This document shows, piece after piece, positions 54,473 to 64,000 of a stretch of DNA of 64,000 bases. Position 1 is the stretch's first letter, and the number at the start of each line of letters is the position of its first letter. The stretch lies in the NCBI RefSeq assembly GCF_014041935.1, contig NZ_CP059491.1, positions 2,418,001 through 2,482,000 on the forward strand. Reading direction: 5' to 3'. Made by a program: the position numbers and the translations under genes. Source of the DNA: Gordonia jinghuaiqii. Lineage in GTDB: Bacteria; Actinomycetota; Actinomycetes; Mycobacteriales; Mycobacteriaceae. Under the pieces are notes generated by a model. That model was not told the DNA's origin and did no database searches. It saw nothing but the letters and a program-made list of their open reading frames with translations.

Positions 54473-54544
54473 GGTCCCGTGGCTCAGTGGAAGAGCGTCC
54501 CGTTCACACCGGGAAGGTCGCTGGTTCGATCCCAGCCGGGACCA
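54473..54544 (+). tRNA. tRNA-Val (CAC)
   Basis: 72 bases. Acceptor GGTCCCG, D arm GGCTCAGTGGAAGAGC, anticodon loop TTCACAC on TCCCG/CGGGA, T loop TTCGATC. No encoded CCA beyond the discriminator A. Confidence 0.94.
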
Positions 54545-54549
54545 CAGCC

Positions 54550-54582
54550 GAAAACCCCGTCGACGTCCTCGACGGGGTTTTC
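54550..54582 (+). terminator. Terminator of tRNA-Val(CAC)
   Basis: 14-bp stem GAAAACCCCGTCGA/TCGACGGGGTTTTC with a 5-base loop, ending in T-rich GTTTTCTCGTTT, 5 bases after the tRNA. Confidence 0.93.
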
Positions 54583-54681
54583 TCGTTTCCGGATCGCGTG
54601 GTCCACCCCGTTTCGACGCTGGTCGCCGGACCCTCGGCGTTTCACGTGATCGGGGTCACAGCCCGGGCGTAGTCTCGCCTG

Positions 54682-56082
54682 GTGGCTGCGCACCCTGCCG
54701 TCGACCCGCCGGCATCGACCCGTGCCGCCCCCGCGGTGATCTCACGCCGGGTGATCGGGCTCGCGGCGATCGCCGCCGTTGCGGCCATCGTCTGGCACAT
54801 CACCGCCTTCCCGATCACCAACCCGTTCTACGGTCTCTTCCAGAACGCCACCGACATCCGCGTCTACCGTGCCGGCGCCGACACCGTGCTCGACGCGCGT
54901 TCGCTCTACGACGACCCGGTCCTGTGGCGTCTGCACTTCACCTACCCGCCGTTCGCGGCCGTGGCACTCGTGCCGCTGGCCCTGGTCACCCAGACGGTCG
55001 CCAACATCATCTGGTGGGCAGCATGTTTCGCGACGCTCGTGGCCGTCGTCGTGCTGGGACTGCGCAGTCTGAACTACCGACTCGATCGTCGGCTCGGGGT
55101 CTTCGCGGTGCTGCTCGCGATCGCGGCGACAGCACTCGAACCCGTCCGTACGACGCTGTGGCTCGGTCAGATCAACATCCTGGTGATGGCGCTGATCCTC
55201 ACCGACCTCGTGTTCCTCAAGCCGGGTTCGCGATGGCGGGGGATCGGCGTGGGCGTGGCGGCGGGGCTCAAACTCACCCCGCTGTTCGTGGTCGTGTACC
55301 TGCTCGTCACCCGTCAGTGGCGGGCCGCGGGTACCGCGTTGGCGGCCTTCGGCGCCACGGTCGTCGTGGGACTGCTGGTCATCCCGTCCGACGCCTGGGC
55401 CTACTGGACCCGCCACCTGTTCGACACCGGCCGGATCGGACGTGCGGACTCGCCGGCCAACCAGACGGTGCGGGGCTTCGGCTCCCAGATGCTGGCCCAC
55501 CTCGACATCCGCCGATTCGCCGAGCGCGGCCCGGCCGGGTGGGTCTTCGACGCACCGTCGTGGTTGTGGGTGCCGGCGGCGCTGGTCGTCGCCGGTCTCG
55601 GTCTGTGGGCCGCCGTCGTCGCACACCGGTCGTCGAGGGATCTGCTCGCCGCCACGATCGTCGGCATGACGATGTGCGCCGTCTCGCCGTTCGCCTGGGG
55701 GCATCACTGGGTCTGGTGTGTGCCACTTCTCCTCATCACCCTGGATGTGGCACTGCGTCGAGGGCGGTCGCGTCGAACCTGGTGGTACTGGCTCGTCCCG
55801 GGTGGTGTCGTCACGGTCACGTTCACCTGGTGGCGGCACTGGTGGGACGGCGGCCCCTACCTGACCTCCGACCACGCGATCTCGTTGGGACTGTTCATGA
55901 TGCCGCGCGATCCGGATCCGGGCCCGTGGGACCACGCACTGGCCGTTCTCTACGCAGGCTGTTACCCGCTGCTCCTGGGCGTCACGATCGTGGTGACCCT
56001 GGTCGCCTTCGCCCGCCCGCGACGGCGGGACCGACCGGCGACCGGATCGTGCTCACCCGGGGAGGTCGCCCCGGTCGCGTAG
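54682..56082 (+). CDS. GT87-type membrane glycosyltransferase (PIM mannosyltransferase-like)
   Basis: 466 residues with about ten membrane helices. ITNPFYGLFQNATDIRVYRAGADTVL carries the acidic residue after TM1, typical of GT-C family 87, and LHFTYPPFAAVALVPLALV follows. Members use polyprenyl-phosphate mannose to extend phosphatidylinositol mannosides or lipomannan (PimE, Rv2181). Either role is possible. It is close to pgsA and pimA, which fits. GTG 54682 is the start. Confidence 0.82.
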   Translation: MAAHPAVDPPASTRAAPAVISRRVIGLAAIAAVAAIVWHITAFPITNPFYGLFQNATDIRVYRAGADTVLDARSLYDDPVLWRLHFTYPPFAAVALVPLALVTQTVANIIWWAACFATLVAVVVLGLRSLNYRLDRRLGVFAVLLAIAATALEPVRTTLWLGQINILVMALILTDLVFLKPGSRWRGIGVGVAAGLKLTPLFVVVYLLVTRQWRAAGTALAAFGATVVVGLLVIPSDAWAYWTRHLFDTGRIGRADSPANQTVRGFGSQMLAHLDIRRFAERGPAGWVFDAPSWLWVPAALVVAGLGLWAAVVAHRSSRDLLAATIVGMTMCAVSPFAWGHHWVWCVPLLLITLDVALRRGRSRRTWWYWLVPGGVVTVTFTWWRHWWDGGPYLTSDHAISLGLFMMPRDPDPGPWDHALAVLYAGCYPLLLGVTIVVTLVAFARPRRRDRPATGSCSPGEVAPVA

Positions 56083-56126
56083 CCTGGACGTCACTTTTCG
56101 CGGACAGGCCTACGAAGCAGGGGACC

Positions 56127-56609
56127 ATGACGACATCGGGGGCGAGCGAGCCGGCCGTCGACCACACAGAGAGCGCGGCGCACCGACCGGAACGGTCACG
56201 TGCCAGACGTATCCACATCTGGGCCCGTCACCGTCGCTATGTGGTCCGCACCAACCCGCGGTGGTACGGCACGTATCGCATCATGGTCGGGGTCGTCGGC
56301 GCGGTGGTCCTGCTCTGCGGCATCGTCACCATCCCGTATCCGGGTCCCGGCTGGCTCATCGTGTTCCTCGGACTCGGCATCCTGGCCTCCGAGTTCGAGT
56401 GGGCACATCGCCTCCTCAAGTTCGTCCGAGGTAAATACGACGCCTGGATGGAGTGGATCGGCAGACAGCACTGGACGGTTCAGGGTGTGTTCTGGCTCGG
56501 CACCTGCGCGATCGTTCTCGCCACACTCTGGTTGATCGGCGCGCTCTACAGCGTCGCCGGCTGGGTGAATCTCGACTACAGCTGGCTCGCGAGCCCCATC
56601 TTCGGGTGA
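56127..56609 (+). CDS. TIGR02611 family (PGPGW) membrane protein
   Basis: 160 residues. A hydrophilic start with basic RARRIHIWARHRRYVVRTNP is followed by one membrane helix, the hallmark TIPYPGPGWLIVFLGLGILA, and a further pair of hydrophobic segments. Family of unknown function. ATG 56127 with GGGGA upstream; the frame is open far 5' without homology. Confidence 0.85.
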   Translation: MTTSGASEPAVDHTESAAHRPERSRARRIHIWARHRRYVVRTNPRWYGTYRIMVGVVGAVVLLCGIVTIPYPGPGWLIVFLGLGILASEFEWAHRLLKFVRGKYDAWMEWIGRQHWTVQGVFWLGTCAIVLATLWLIGALYSVAGWVNLDYSWLASPIFG

Positions 56610-56771
56610 CCGGCACCCACCCGACCACGACCCACCGGCCGGGTCGACGGTAGGGGTGCGCCTCGCGGCGACGGCACGCGGATACCATCGGAGTCGCACA
56701 CGTCCAGATCCGGACGCGCGGTGTCGCGTGTCCGCCTCACGCCGGACACGTCGACGCGTGTCCGTACCAGA

Positions 56772-56791
56772 GGACGCGCCCAGGCGCGTCC
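56772..56791 (+). promoter_or_regulatory. Hairpin in the thrS leader
   Basis: GGACGCGCC-CA-GGCGCGTCC: 9-bp stem, ending 9 bases before the GAGGAG ribosome site of thrS. The 60 bases before it contain two more GCGTGTCCG copies. It could influence thrS translation. No T-box specifier structure was recognised. Confidence 0.45.
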
Positions 56792-56813
56792 GCCCGACCC
56801 GAGGAGCGCTCAC

Positions 56814-58907
56814 GTGCCCGACGACGTCCAGGTGACCAGCCCCGCCACGATCCGTGTGCCGGCCGGGACGACCGCGGGCACCGCATTGCGCGAGGCCGAC
56901 CTGCCCAACAAGGGCCCGGAGGCCATCGTCGTCGTCCGCGATGCGGCCGGCGACCTGCGGGACCTGTCGTGGGCACCGGCCGAGGACACCGACGTCGAGC
57001 CCGTGGCCGCCAACACCGAGGCCGGCCGCAGCGTCATCCGCCACTCGTGTGCGCACGTCCTCGCGCAGGCGGTCCAGGACCTCTTCCCCGACGCGAAACT
57101 CGGCATCGGACCGCCCATCAAGGACGGCTTCTACTACGACTTCGACGTCGCCGAACCCTTCACACCCGAGGACATCACTGCCCTCGAGAAGAAGATGAAG
57201 CAGATCATCAAGTCGGGTCAGCGATTCTCGCGACGCGTCTACGAGTCCAAGGACGCCGCCCGCGCCGAGCTGGCGTCCGAGCCGTTCAAGCTCGAACTCA
57301 TCGACGACAAGGGCGCCGCCGACGACGCCGAGGTCATGGAGGTCGGGGGCGGCGAGCTGTCGGTCTACGACAACCTCAACCCGCGTACCGGCGAACGCAT
57401 CTGGTGCGACCTGTGTCGCGGCCCGCACGTGCCGACCACCAAGTACATCGCCGCGTTCAAGCTGACCCGTAGCTCGGCGGCGTACTGGCGCGGAGATCAG
57501 GACAACGCCGACCTTCAGCGTGTCTACGGCACCGCCTGGGAATCCGCCGAGGCGCAGGAGACCTACCTCGAACTGCTCGCCGAGGCGGAGAAGCGCGACC
57601 ACCGCAAGCTGGGTGCCGAACTCGACCTGTTCAGCTTCCCCGACGAACTCGGCTCCGGCCTGCCGGTGTTCCACCCCAAGGGCGGGATCATCCGCAAGGA
57701 ACTCGAGGATTACTCGCGTGCCCGCCACATCGCGGCCGGATACGACTTCGTCAACACCCCGCACATCACGAAATCACACCTCTACGAGGTGTCCGGCCAC
57801 CTCGACTGGTACCGGGACGGCATGTTCCCGCCCATGCACGTCGACGCCGAATACGACGAGGACGGCACTGTTCGCAAGCCCGGCCAGGACTACTACCTCA
57901 AGCCGATGAACTGCCCGATGCACAACCTGATCTTCCGTGGCCGCGGGCGCTCGTATCGTGAACTGCCGCTGCGGATGTTCGAGTTCGGCGCGGTGTACCG
58001 ATACGAGAAGTCGGGGGTCATCCACGGATTGACGCGCGTGCGCGGCATGACCCAGGACGACGCCCACATCTACTGCACCCGCGAGCAGATGCGCGACGAG
58101 CTGACCTCGACACTGCGTTTCGTCCTCGACCTCCTCAAGGACTACGGCCTCGACGACTTCTACCTCGAGCTCTCCACGAAGGACCCGAAGAAGTTCGTCG
58201 GGTCCGACGAGGCGTGGGACGAGGCGACCGAGACGCTCGCCGAGGTGGGCCGGGCATCCGGACTCGAACTGGTTCCCGATCCCGGGGGCGCGGCTTTCTA
58301 CGGACCCAAGATCTCGGTGCAGGCGCGTGACGCGCTCGGCCGGACGTGGCAGATGTCGACGATCCAGCTCGACTTCAACCTGCCCGAGCGGTTCGAGCTC
58401 GAGTACACCGCCTCCGACGGTGCCAAGCATCGCCCGGTGATGATCCACCGTGCGCTGTTCGGGTCGATCGAGCGTTTCTTCGGCGTGCTCACCGAACACT
58501 ATGCGGGCGCCTTCCCGGCGTGGCTGTCACCGGTGCAGGTCGTCGGCATCCCGGTGGCCGAGACCTTCGCCGATCACCTCCGGGGCGTCGTCGAGGAGCT
58601 CCGCGGCGCGGGGATCCGCGCCGAGGTCGATTATTCCGACGACCGGATGCAGAAGAAGATCCGCAACCACACCACCGGCAAGGTGCCGTTCATGCTGCTC
58701 GCGGGCGAACGCGACGTCGAGGCCGGGGCCGTCAGCTTCCGGTTCCGCGACGGCACCCAGGTCAACGGAGTGCCTGTGGCCGACGCCGTCGCCGCGATCA
58801 CCCAGTGGGTCTCGAGCCGGCGCAACGAATCCCCGACGAAGGAGCTCCTCGAGTCGGTGCTCGACGAGACGGAGACGGTCGTCGTGGCGGGGGCTGTCGA
58901 TGACTGA
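56814..58907 (+). CDS. thrS: Threonine--tRNA ligase ThrS
   Basis: 697-residue class II synthetase. Order: TGS-like domain (residues ~1-75), the editing domain with [12 protein letters not shown] and [10 protein letters not shown] zinc-type residues, the catalytic core with motif 1 around [13 protein letters not shown], motif 2 [31 protein letters not shown], motif 3 [15 protein letters not shown], and the anticodon domain. GTG 56814 follows GAGGAG at 8 bases. It overlaps the HIT gene by 8 bases. Confidence 0.96.
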   Translation: MPDDVQVTSPATIRVPAGTTAGTALREADLPNKGPEAIVVVRDAAGDLRDLSWAPAEDTDVEPVAANTEAGRSVIRHSCAHVLAQAVQDLFPDAKLGIGPPIKDGFYYDFDVAEPFTPEDITALEKKMKQIIKSGQRFSRRVYESKDAARAELASEPFKLELIDDKGAADDAEVMEVGGGELSVYDNLNPRTGERIWCDLCRGPHVPTTKYIAAFKLTRSSAAYWRGDQDNADLQRVYGTAWESAEAQETYLELLAEAEKRDHRKLGAELDLFSFPDELGSGLPVFHPKGGIIRKELEDYSRARHIAAGYDFVNTPHITKSHLYEVSGHLDWYRDGMFPPMHVDAEYDEDGTVRKPGQDYYLKPMNCPMHNLIFRGRGRSYRELPLRMFEFGAVYRYEKSGVIHGLTRVRGMTQDDAHIYCTREQMRDELTSTLRFVLDLLKDYGLDDFYLELSTKDPKKFVGSDEAWDEATETLAEVGRASGLELVPDPGGAAFYGPKISVQARDALGRTWQMSTIQLDFNLPERFELEYTASDGAKHRPVMIHRALFGSIERFFGVLTEHYAGAFPAWLSPVQVVGIPVAETFADHLRGVVEELRGAGIRAEVDYSDDRMQKKIRNHTTGKVPFMLLAGERDVEAGAVSFRFRDGTQVNGVPVADAVAAITQWVSSRRNESPTKELLESVLDETETVVVAGAVDD

Positions 58908-59472
58908 GGCATCCGGGCGGGCGTTCCACGGGACACCCGGCGAGATCCGCGACGCGGGCGTCGGGGTCGGCGACCGTCTCCAGCGGCTCTGGAGTCCGCA
59001 CCGGATGACCTACATCGCCGACCCGCAGCCTGCGGCGAAGTCCGGTCACCCGTTCCTCGACATCCCCACCATGTCCGACGAGGACGGTCTGATCGTCGCG
59101 CGCGGCGAGGCCGTGTACGCGGTGCTCAACCTCTACCCGTACAACCCGGGCCACACGATGGTGGTGCCGTATCGCCAGGTCGCCGACCTCGAGGACCTGA
59201 CACCGACGGAGTCGGCGGAGCTGATGGCGTTCACCCAGCGCATGATCCGCACGATCAAGACCGTTTCCAACCCGAACGCCTTCAACGTGGGCCTCAACCT
59301 GGGTTACGCAGCGGGTGGCTCGCTCTCGGAGCATCTGCACCAGCACATCGTGCCGCGCTGGATGGGCGACGCCAATTTCATCACGATTGTCGGCGAGACC
59401 AAGGTCATGCCACAGTTGCTGCGCGACACGCGCGGATTGCTCGCCGAGGCCTGGCAACGTCTGGACGACTGA
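58900..59472 (+). CDS. HIT domain protein (Ap4A phosphorylase-like)
   Basis: 190 residues. Nucleotide-binding HIT core [23 protein letters not shown] and the histidine triad [12 protein letters not shown], with catalytic His. The actinobacterial homologue (Rv2613c) is a diadenosine tetraphosphate phosphorylase. ATG 58900 overlaps thrS and the set thrS-HIT-pgsA-acyltransferase-pimA is conserved. Confidence 0.9.
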   Translation: MTEASGRAFHGTPGEIRDAGVGVGDRLQRLWSPHRMTYIADPQPAAKSGHPFLDIPTMSDEDGLIVARGEAVYAVLNLYPYNPGHTMVVPYRQVADLEDLTPTESAELMAFTQRMIRTIKTVSNPNAFNVGLNLGYAAGGSLSEHLHQHIVPRWMGDANFITIVGETKVMPQLLRDTRGLLAEAWQRLDD

Positions 59473-59525
59473 GTGCACGACGAACGATCAGGTGCGAGAG
59501 AAGTGATGGGGAAGGGGATCGGTAG

Positions 59526-60230
59526 ATGCTGAGCATTCTGGGCCGGGCGTCGGTCTCCAAGGTGACGCTCCCGATCGGCCGGGCACTGCTGCGGACCGGT
59601 TTGACCCCGGACATCATCACCGTCGTCGGCACCGTGGCCGGTGTCGCGGCGGCACTCACCTTGTTCCCGATGGGCCATCTGTTCATCGGCACGCTGATCA
59701 TCTGGCTGTTCGTCATGTTCGACATGCTCGACGGCGCCATGGCGCGGGCGCGCGGGGGCGGGACGCGTTTCGGCGCGGTGCTCGACGCGACCTGCGACCG
59801 GATCGCCGACGGCGCGATCTTCGCCGGTCTCGCGTGGTGGTGCGCCGTCACCGAGCCGCACGACCTGTTGCTCGTGGCGACCCTGATCTGTCTGGTCACC
59901 TCCCAGGTCATCTCCTATGCCAAGGCGCGCGCCGAGGCGAGTGGTCTCTACGGGGACGGCGGACTCATCGAACGCCCGGACCGGCTCGTCATCGTCCTCG
60001 CCGGAACCGGCCTCACCGGGCTCGGTCTCTGGTGGGCGGTGCATGTGGCGATGTGGCTGCTCGCGGTCGGCAGCGTGATCACCGTCGGGCAGCGGATGTG
60101 GTCGATCTCCCGGTCGCCCGGCGCACGCGATCTGATCCCCATCAAGAACGCCGAAGCCGAAGAGTCCGGTGCGGGAGGGGACACCGACGCGGGCTCAGAC
60201 GGGCCGGTACCCCCGGCCGGGCAGCGATGA
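59526..60230 (+). CDS. pgsA: Phosphatidylinositol phosphate synthase PgsA
   Basis: 234-residue CDP-alcohol phosphatidyltransferase with about six membrane helices. The motif D-x2-DG-x2-AR-x8-G-x3-D-x3-D is seen in DMLDGAMARARGGGTRFGA and VLDATCDRIADG. It joins CDP-diacylglycerol and inositol 3-phosphate, giving phosphatidylinositol phosphate, the base of PIM synthesis. GGGGAAGGGG precedes ATG 59526. A soluble tail of ~40 residues follows the last helix. Confidence 0.93.
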   Translation: MLSILGRASVSKVTLPIGRALLRTGLTPDIITVVGTVAGVAAALTLFPMGHLFIGTLIIWLFVMFDMLDGAMARARGGGTRFGAVLDATCDRIADGAIFAGLAWWCAVTEPHDLLLVATLICLVTSQVISYAKARAEASGLYGDGGLIERPDRLVIVLAGTGLTGLGLWWAVHVAMWLLAVGSVITVGQRMWSISRSPGARDLIPIKNAEAEESGAGGDTDAGSDGPVPPAGQR

Positions 60231-61150
60231 CCGACATCGGGGCGCTGGCCGCCGATCTCGGATACCGGGCGGGCTGGGCCGCGGTGCGCCGCGCGCCGGA
60301 ACGACCCGTGCGGGCCCTATTCGACCGGGCCGGGGCGTTCGCCGGCCGCCGCAACGGCGGCCCCGAACAGTTGCGCCGCAATCTCGCGCGCGTGGTCGGC
60401 GTCGAACCGGCCCGGGTACCCGACGAGTTGCTCGCCGACGCGATGCGATCGTACGCACGGTATTGGTGTGAGGCCTTCCGACTGCCTGCTCAGGATCGGG
60501 CGACGTCGGCCTCGACCGCGACCCTGCCCGCCGAGGACCGCGCCCGGCTCGACGCCGCGGTCGGCCGCGGCAAGGGAGTGGTCCTGGCGCTGCCGCACAC
60601 CGGCAACTGGGACATGGCCGGAGTATGGCTCGTGCAGAACTACGGCTCGTTCGCCACGGTCGCCGAACGCCTCCAGCCCGAGTCGCTGTTCAACCAGTTC
60701 GTCGCCTACCGCGAATCGCTGGGCTTCGAGATCTTCCCGCTGAGCGGCGGTGAGCAGCCGCCCTTCGGACTGCTCGCCGAGCGTTTGCGCGCGGGCGGGA
60801 TCGTATGTCTTCTGGGTGAGCGCGACATCGCCCGTCACGGGGTGCCGGTCACCTTCTTCGGTGAGCGCACCCGGATGCCCGCGGGATCGGCCCGGCTGGC
60901 GATCGAGACCGGCGCCGCCCTCCTCCCGTGCCACCATTGGTTCTGCGAGGCCCCGCGCTCGATGATGTCGGTGGGGGAGGAGATCGACGTCACCGGTGGT
61001 GTCGAGGCCGCCACCCAGGCCCTCGCCGACGCCTTCGCCGCCAACATCGCCGCACATCCCGCGGACTGGCACATGCTGCAACCGTTGTGGGAGAACGACT
61101 GGACCGACCGGCAGCGCGCACGCGTGAACCAGGCCGGGACCACTCGATGA
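60227..61150 (+). CDS. patA: Phosphatidylinositol mannoside acyltransferase
   Basis: 307 residues, LpxL/HtrB-like. The HxxxxD catalytic pair is in LPHTGNWDMAG, with GIVCLLGERDIARHGVPVTFFG later. It transfers a fatty acyl chain to the mannose of PIM1/PIM2 at the cytosolic membrane face. Its ATG overlaps the pgsA stop (ATGA) and pimA follows 13 bases later. M. tuberculosis Rv2611c is the counterpart. Confidence 0.9.
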   Translation: MTDIGALAADLGYRAGWAAVRRAPERPVRALFDRAGAFAGRRNGGPEQLRRNLARVVGVEPARVPDELLADAMRSYARYWCEAFRLPAQDRATSASTATLPAEDRARLDAAVGRGKGVVLALPHTGNWDMAGVWLVQNYGSFATVAERLQPESLFNQFVAYRESLGFEIFPLSGGEQPPFGLLAERLRAGGIVCLLGERDIARHGVPVTFFGERTRMPAGSARLAIETGAALLPCHHWFCEAPRSMMSVGEEIDVTGGVEAATQALADAFAANIAAHPADWHMLQPLWENDWTDRQRARVNQAGTTR

Positions 61151-61163
61151 CCGGGAAGCCACC

Positions 61164-62288
61164 ATGAGAATCGGAATGATCTGTCCCTATTCCTTCGACG
61201 TCCCGGGTGGTGTGCAGGCGCATGTCACCGAGCTCGCCGATGTTTTCATCGACCGCGGGCACGAGGTCAGCGTGCTGGCCCCGGCCGCTCGCGGTACCGC
61301 GCTGCCCGAGTACGTCGTCCGCGCCGGTCCGGCGCTGGCCATTCCGTACAACGGTTCGGTCTCGCGGGTGAACTTCAGCCCGAAAGGCTATCTGCGGCTT
61401 CGGCGTTGGATCGCCGAGAACGGATTCGACGTCTTGCACGTCCATGAGCCGAACTCGCCGAGCATCTCGATGCTGTCCTTGATGGTGGCATCGGGACCGA
61501 TCGTCACTACCTTCCACACCGCGACGTCGAAGTCCCTGTGGCTCAGCGTCTTCCAGGGCATCCTCCGGCCGTATCACGAGCGCATCGCCGGCAAGATCGC
61601 GGTGTCGGAACTCGCGCGGCGCTGGCAGATGGAATCGCTGGGTTCTGATGCGGTGGAGATCCCCAACGGGATCAACGTCGGCGGTTTCGCCGACGCCACA
61701 CCTCTGGAGGGATACCCCCATCCGGGTCGCACGATCCTGTTCCTCGGCCGCTTCGACGAACCGCGCAAGGGCATCGACATCCTGATGCGGGCGCTGCCGT
61801 CGGTGGTCGCGCAGTTCCCCGACGTGCGGGTGCTCGTCGTCGGCGGTGGCAACCAGGCGGCGCTGCGCCGTCGTGCCGGCGGGCTGGCCGATCACCTGGT
61901 CTTCCTCGGTCAGGTCGACGACGCCACCAAGGCGCGCGCCCTGGCCTCGGCCGACGTCTACTGCGCACCCAACCTCGGCGGCGAGAGCTTCGGCATCGTG
62001 CTCGTGGAGGCGATGGCGGCCGGTGCCGCGGTCATCGCCAGTTCACTGAACGCATTCCGCCGCGTTCTCGACGACGGCCGGGCAGGTCGTCTCGTGGAGA
62101 CCGGATCGCCCGAGCAGCTCGCCGGCGGGATCATCGACCTGCTCTCCGACCCCGAGGCCCGCGAGCGGCTCGTCGCGGCGGGCCGGGTGCGCGCCGACAA
62201 GTACGACTGGTCGCGGGTGGCCGATCAGATCCTGCGTGTCTACGACACCGTCACCGTCGGAGCCGGGCCGGTCGTGGTGTCCGACTGA
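61164..62288 (+). CDS. pimA: Phosphatidylinositol alpha-mannosyltransferase PimA
   Basis: 374-residue GT4 enzyme transferring mannose from GDP-mannose to phosphatidylinositol. N-terminal ICPYSFDVPGGVQAHVTELA, membrane-associating region FHTATSKSLWLSVFQGILRP, donor site LFLGRFDEPRKGID and the EX7E motif in GESFGIVLVEAMAAGAAVI. Cytosolic, membrane-bound. It is translationally coupled to the downstream LemA-like gene (1-base overlap). Confidence 0.95.
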   Translation: MRIGMICPYSFDVPGGVQAHVTELADVFIDRGHEVSVLAPAARGTALPEYVVRAGPALAIPYNGSVSRVNFSPKGYLRLRRWIAENGFDVLHVHEPNSPSISMLSLMVASGPIVTTFHTATSKSLWLSVFQGILRPYHERIAGKIAVSELARRWQMESLGSDAVEIPNGINVGGFADATPLEGYPHPGRTILFLGRFDEPRKGIDILMRALPSVVAQFPDVRVLVVGGGNQAALRRRAGGLADHLVFLGQVDDATKARALASADVYCAPNLGGESFGIVLVEAMAAGAAVIASSLNAFRRVLDDGRAGRLVETGSPEQLAGGIIDLLSDPEARERLVAAGRVRADKYDWSRVADQILRVYDTVTVGAGPVVVSD

Positions 62289-62827
62289 TGGCCACCTGGA
62301 TCGTCATCGGCGTCGTCGTCGTGCTCCTGGCTGCGGGCTGGGCCTACCACACGGCCAACAGACTCGACCGGCTCAACGTGCGTGTCGACCTCGCACGCCA
62401 GGCCCTCGAGGCCGGTCTGGATCGCCGTGCGGTGGTCGTGCGGGCCGTCGCCGCCGAGATGAGCGCCGCCGCCGAGAGTTCGCCCGGTACCACCGGTGAC
62501 GATGTCGCCGCGGCAGCTCGGCAGCTGGCCGCGCTGGCCGATCGCGCCGAACGCGCCGCGCCGGAGGATCGCGAGGACGCCGAGAACGCGGTCTCCGTCG
62601 CGCTGGCCCGCACCGATCCGCGACGGCGCTCTCCCGCGCTGGTCGTCGAACTCGCCGACGCCGAGACGCGGGTTCTGATGGCGCGCCGTTTCTACAACGA
62701 CGCCGTGCGCGACACCCGGGCCCTGGCGCAGCGTCGGCCCGTGCGCTGGTTGCGGCTCGGCGGGCACGCGGCCCCGCCGGAGTACTTCGAGATCATCGAG
62801 CGCGTCACCCCAGGCCAGACGGACTGA
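62288..62827 (+). CDS. Membrane-anchored LemA-like protein
   Basis: 179 residues. One N-terminal membrane helix ([18 protein letters not shown]), then a helical bundle containing [20 protein letters not shown] and [15 protein letters not shown], which resemble LemA-type helices. Function unknown. The gene replaces the position of Rv2609c after pimA in M. tuberculosis; I do not see a NUDIX box here. Confidence 0.7.
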   Translation: MATWIVIGVVVVLLAAGWAYHTANRLDRLNVRVDLARQALEAGLDRRAVVVRAVAAEMSAAAESSPGTTGDDVAAAARQLAALADRAERAAPEDREDAENAVSVALARTDPRRRSPALVVELADAETRVLMARRFYNDAVRDTRALAQRRPVRWLRLGGHAAPPEYFEIIERVTPGQTD

Positions 62828-62924
62828 TCCCTCGTGGGGTGCGATCCTGCTCTCACCTAGACTGAGCGCAGGACCGGCGCGGGGAGAACGCGGCAGGTCG
62901 AGACTGCTACGCGAGGAGATTTCT

Positions 62925-63836
62925 GTGAGTTCCAACGGCGCGACCGTTCCCGAGGTCGGCCAGGGCACCGCCCGGGTCAAGCGCGGCATGGCGGAGATGC
63001 TCAAGGGCGGCGTGATCATGGATGTGGTCACCCCTGATCAGGCCAAGATCGCCGAGGACGCCGGTGCCGTCGCCGTGATGGCTCTCGAACGCGTGCCGGC
63101 CGACATCCGCGCCCAGGGCGGCGTGTCCCGGATGAGCGACCCGGACATGATCGACGGGATCATCGCCGCGGTCTCGATCCCGGTGATGGCCAAGGCGCGT
63201 ATCGGCCACTTCGTGGAGGCGCAGGTCCTGCAGAGCCTCGGTGTGGACTACGTCGACGAGTCGGAGGTCCTGACCCCGGCCGACTACGCCAACCACATCG
63301 ACAAGTGGGCGTTCACCGTGCCGTTCGTGTGCGGTGCCACCAACCTCGGCGAGGCGCTGCGTCGTATCACCGAGGGCGCGGCGATGATCCGTTCCAAGGG
63401 TGAGGCCGGCACCGGTGACGTGTCCAACGCGACCACGCACATGCGCAGGATCCGCGACGAGATCCGCCGCCTGACCTCCCTGCCGAAGGACGAATTGTAC
63501 GTCGCGGCAAAGGAATTGCAGGCTCCGTACGATCTCGTCGCCGAGGTCGCCGAGGCGGGCAAGCTCCCGGTCACGCTGTTCACCGCCGGTGGCATCGCGA
63601 CGCCGGCCGACGCCGCGATGATGATGCAGCTCGGCGCCGAGGGTGTGTTCGTGGGCTCGGGAATCTTCAAGTCCGGCAACCCCGCACAGCGTGCGGCCGC
63701 CATCGTGGCGGCCACCACCTTCCACGACGATCCCGATGTGCTCGCCAAGGTCTCCCGCGGCCTCGGTGAGGCGATGGTCGGTATCAACGTCGACGAGATC
63801 CCGCAGCCGCACCGCCTCGCCGAGCGCGGCTGGTAA
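62925..63836 (+). CDS. pdxS: Pyridoxal 5'-phosphate synthase lyase subunit PdxS
   Basis: 303-residue (beta/alpha)8 barrel that condenses ribose-5-phosphate, glyceraldehyde-3-phosphate and ammonia into [43 protein letters not shown] and [17 protein letters not shown] contain the two catalytic Lys sites (in the first and third segments). [14 protein letters not shown] binds phosphate. GTG 62925 follows GAGGAG. The glutaminase partner PdxT is not in the window. Confidence 0.96.
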   Translation: MSSNGATVPEVGQGTARVKRGMAEMLKGGVIMDVVTPDQAKIAEDAGAVAVMALERVPADIRAQGGVSRMSDPDMIDGIIAAVSIPVMAKARIGHFVEAQVLQSLGVDYVDESEVLTPADYANHIDKWAFTVPFVCGATNLGEALRRITEGAAMIRSKGEAGTGDVSNATTHMRRIRDEIRRLTSLPKDELYVAAKELQAPYDLVAEVAEAGKLPVTLFTAGGIATPADAAMMMQLGAEGVFVGSGIFKSGNPAQRAAAIVAATTFHDDPDVLAKVSRGLGEAMVGINVDEIPQPHRLAERGW

Positions 63837-63960
63837 TCCCATCGCCGGTGGTCACACCACCCGCACCGCCGCCGCGGCGCCCTCGGCCCAACACGCCCGA
63901 CACCGAACAGTCGACATGCGTGGCGGGTCAGGGGCTCCGCGGCGGTAGTATCTGCTGATC

Positions 63961-64000
63961 ATGGATGCGGCGACCATCGTTCGAGATGCCTCGGTCACAG
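63961..64000 (+). CDS. Possible start of a next gene (cut by window end)
   Basis: ATG at 63961 opens a frame reading MDAATIVRDASVT to the window edge. By recalled gene order an acyl-CoA thioesterase or pdxT would be expected, but 13 residues are too few to identify it. Confidence 0.3.
   Translation, partial: MDAATIVRDASVT

Noticed and set aside
54315..56126. Long 5' extension of the TIGR02611 frame
   Set aside because: It covers a tRNA gene and the GT87 gene in another frame; homology and ribosome site support ATG 56127.
56640..56813. T-box riboswitch before thrS
   Set aside because: No T-box consensus or specifier loop was recognised; only a short hairpin is present.

Overview
The window is a high-GC actinobacterial chromosome segment. 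It most resembles Gordonia or a close mycolic-acid-producing relative (Mycobacteriales). Evidence: pervasive GTG starts, a SigA with a Lys/Ala-rich N-terminus, PIM/arabinan envelope genes (pgsA, a PIM acyltransferase gene, pimA, aftC, a GT87 enzyme), coproporphyrin-dependent haem genes (hemE-hemY-hemQ), and a gene order I recall from the Mycobacterium tuberculosis sigA-to-aftC region and its thrS-pdxS block. The genus is inferred from these features only.

Layout. (1) 1-9144: DUF3039, YihY, a DEAD/DEAH helicase, DUF7455, a TauE/SafE exporter with a cysteine-type leader peptide, sigA, ppgK, suhB. (2) 9175-19836: cei, DUF4193, DUF3093, dut, DUF3710, a hydrolase, an OB-fold protein, DUF3159, two TrkA-type K+ proteins, an APC permease and a TRAM/RumA-type RNA methyltransferase. 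(3) 19837-28500: a degenerate repeat array in front of dxs, then an SRPBCC protein, RNase D, DUF3000, hemE, hemY, hemQ and msrB. (4) 28572-35015: aftC, a lipoprotein hydrolase homologue lacking catalytic residues, a RibD-like reductase, zapE, a GNAT and a rhodanese. (5) 35046-41119: a divergent unit (Baeyer-Villiger-type monooxygenase versus nitroreductase, acyl-CoA ligase, TetR, CoA-transferase/racemase) with two copies of one palindromic operator. (6) 41180-54544: an accessory block between an initiator tRNA gene and a tRNA-Val/Cys/Gly cluster. It holds a MarR regulator, broken genes, an alcohol dehydrogenase, two LLM flavin oxidoreductases, an iron-sulfur flavoreductase, a LuxR-ATPase regulator, a P450, a SnoaL-like protein and a class III aminotransferase. 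(7) 54682-64000: GT87 enzyme, TIGR02611 protein, thrS, HIT protein, pgsA, acyltransferase, pimA, a LemA-like protein, pdxS and the possible start of another gene.

How it works together. The conserved parts serve transcription, isoprenoid and haem supply, K+ balance and phosphatidylinositol mannoside synthesis. The two accessory parts look like substrate-degrading oxidative pathways under local repressors. The strongest signals beyond routine annotation are: the sulfur leader peptide before tauE/safE; the same MarR-type palindrome lying in the -35/-10 spacer of two promoters; the paired TetR-type operators; a scar where a P450 and a PEP-utilising enzyme are both 5'-truncated at one point; a leaderless short ORF coupled to an LLM gene; the array before dxs; and many 14-18 bp tandem duplications at gene ends, several including the stop codon.
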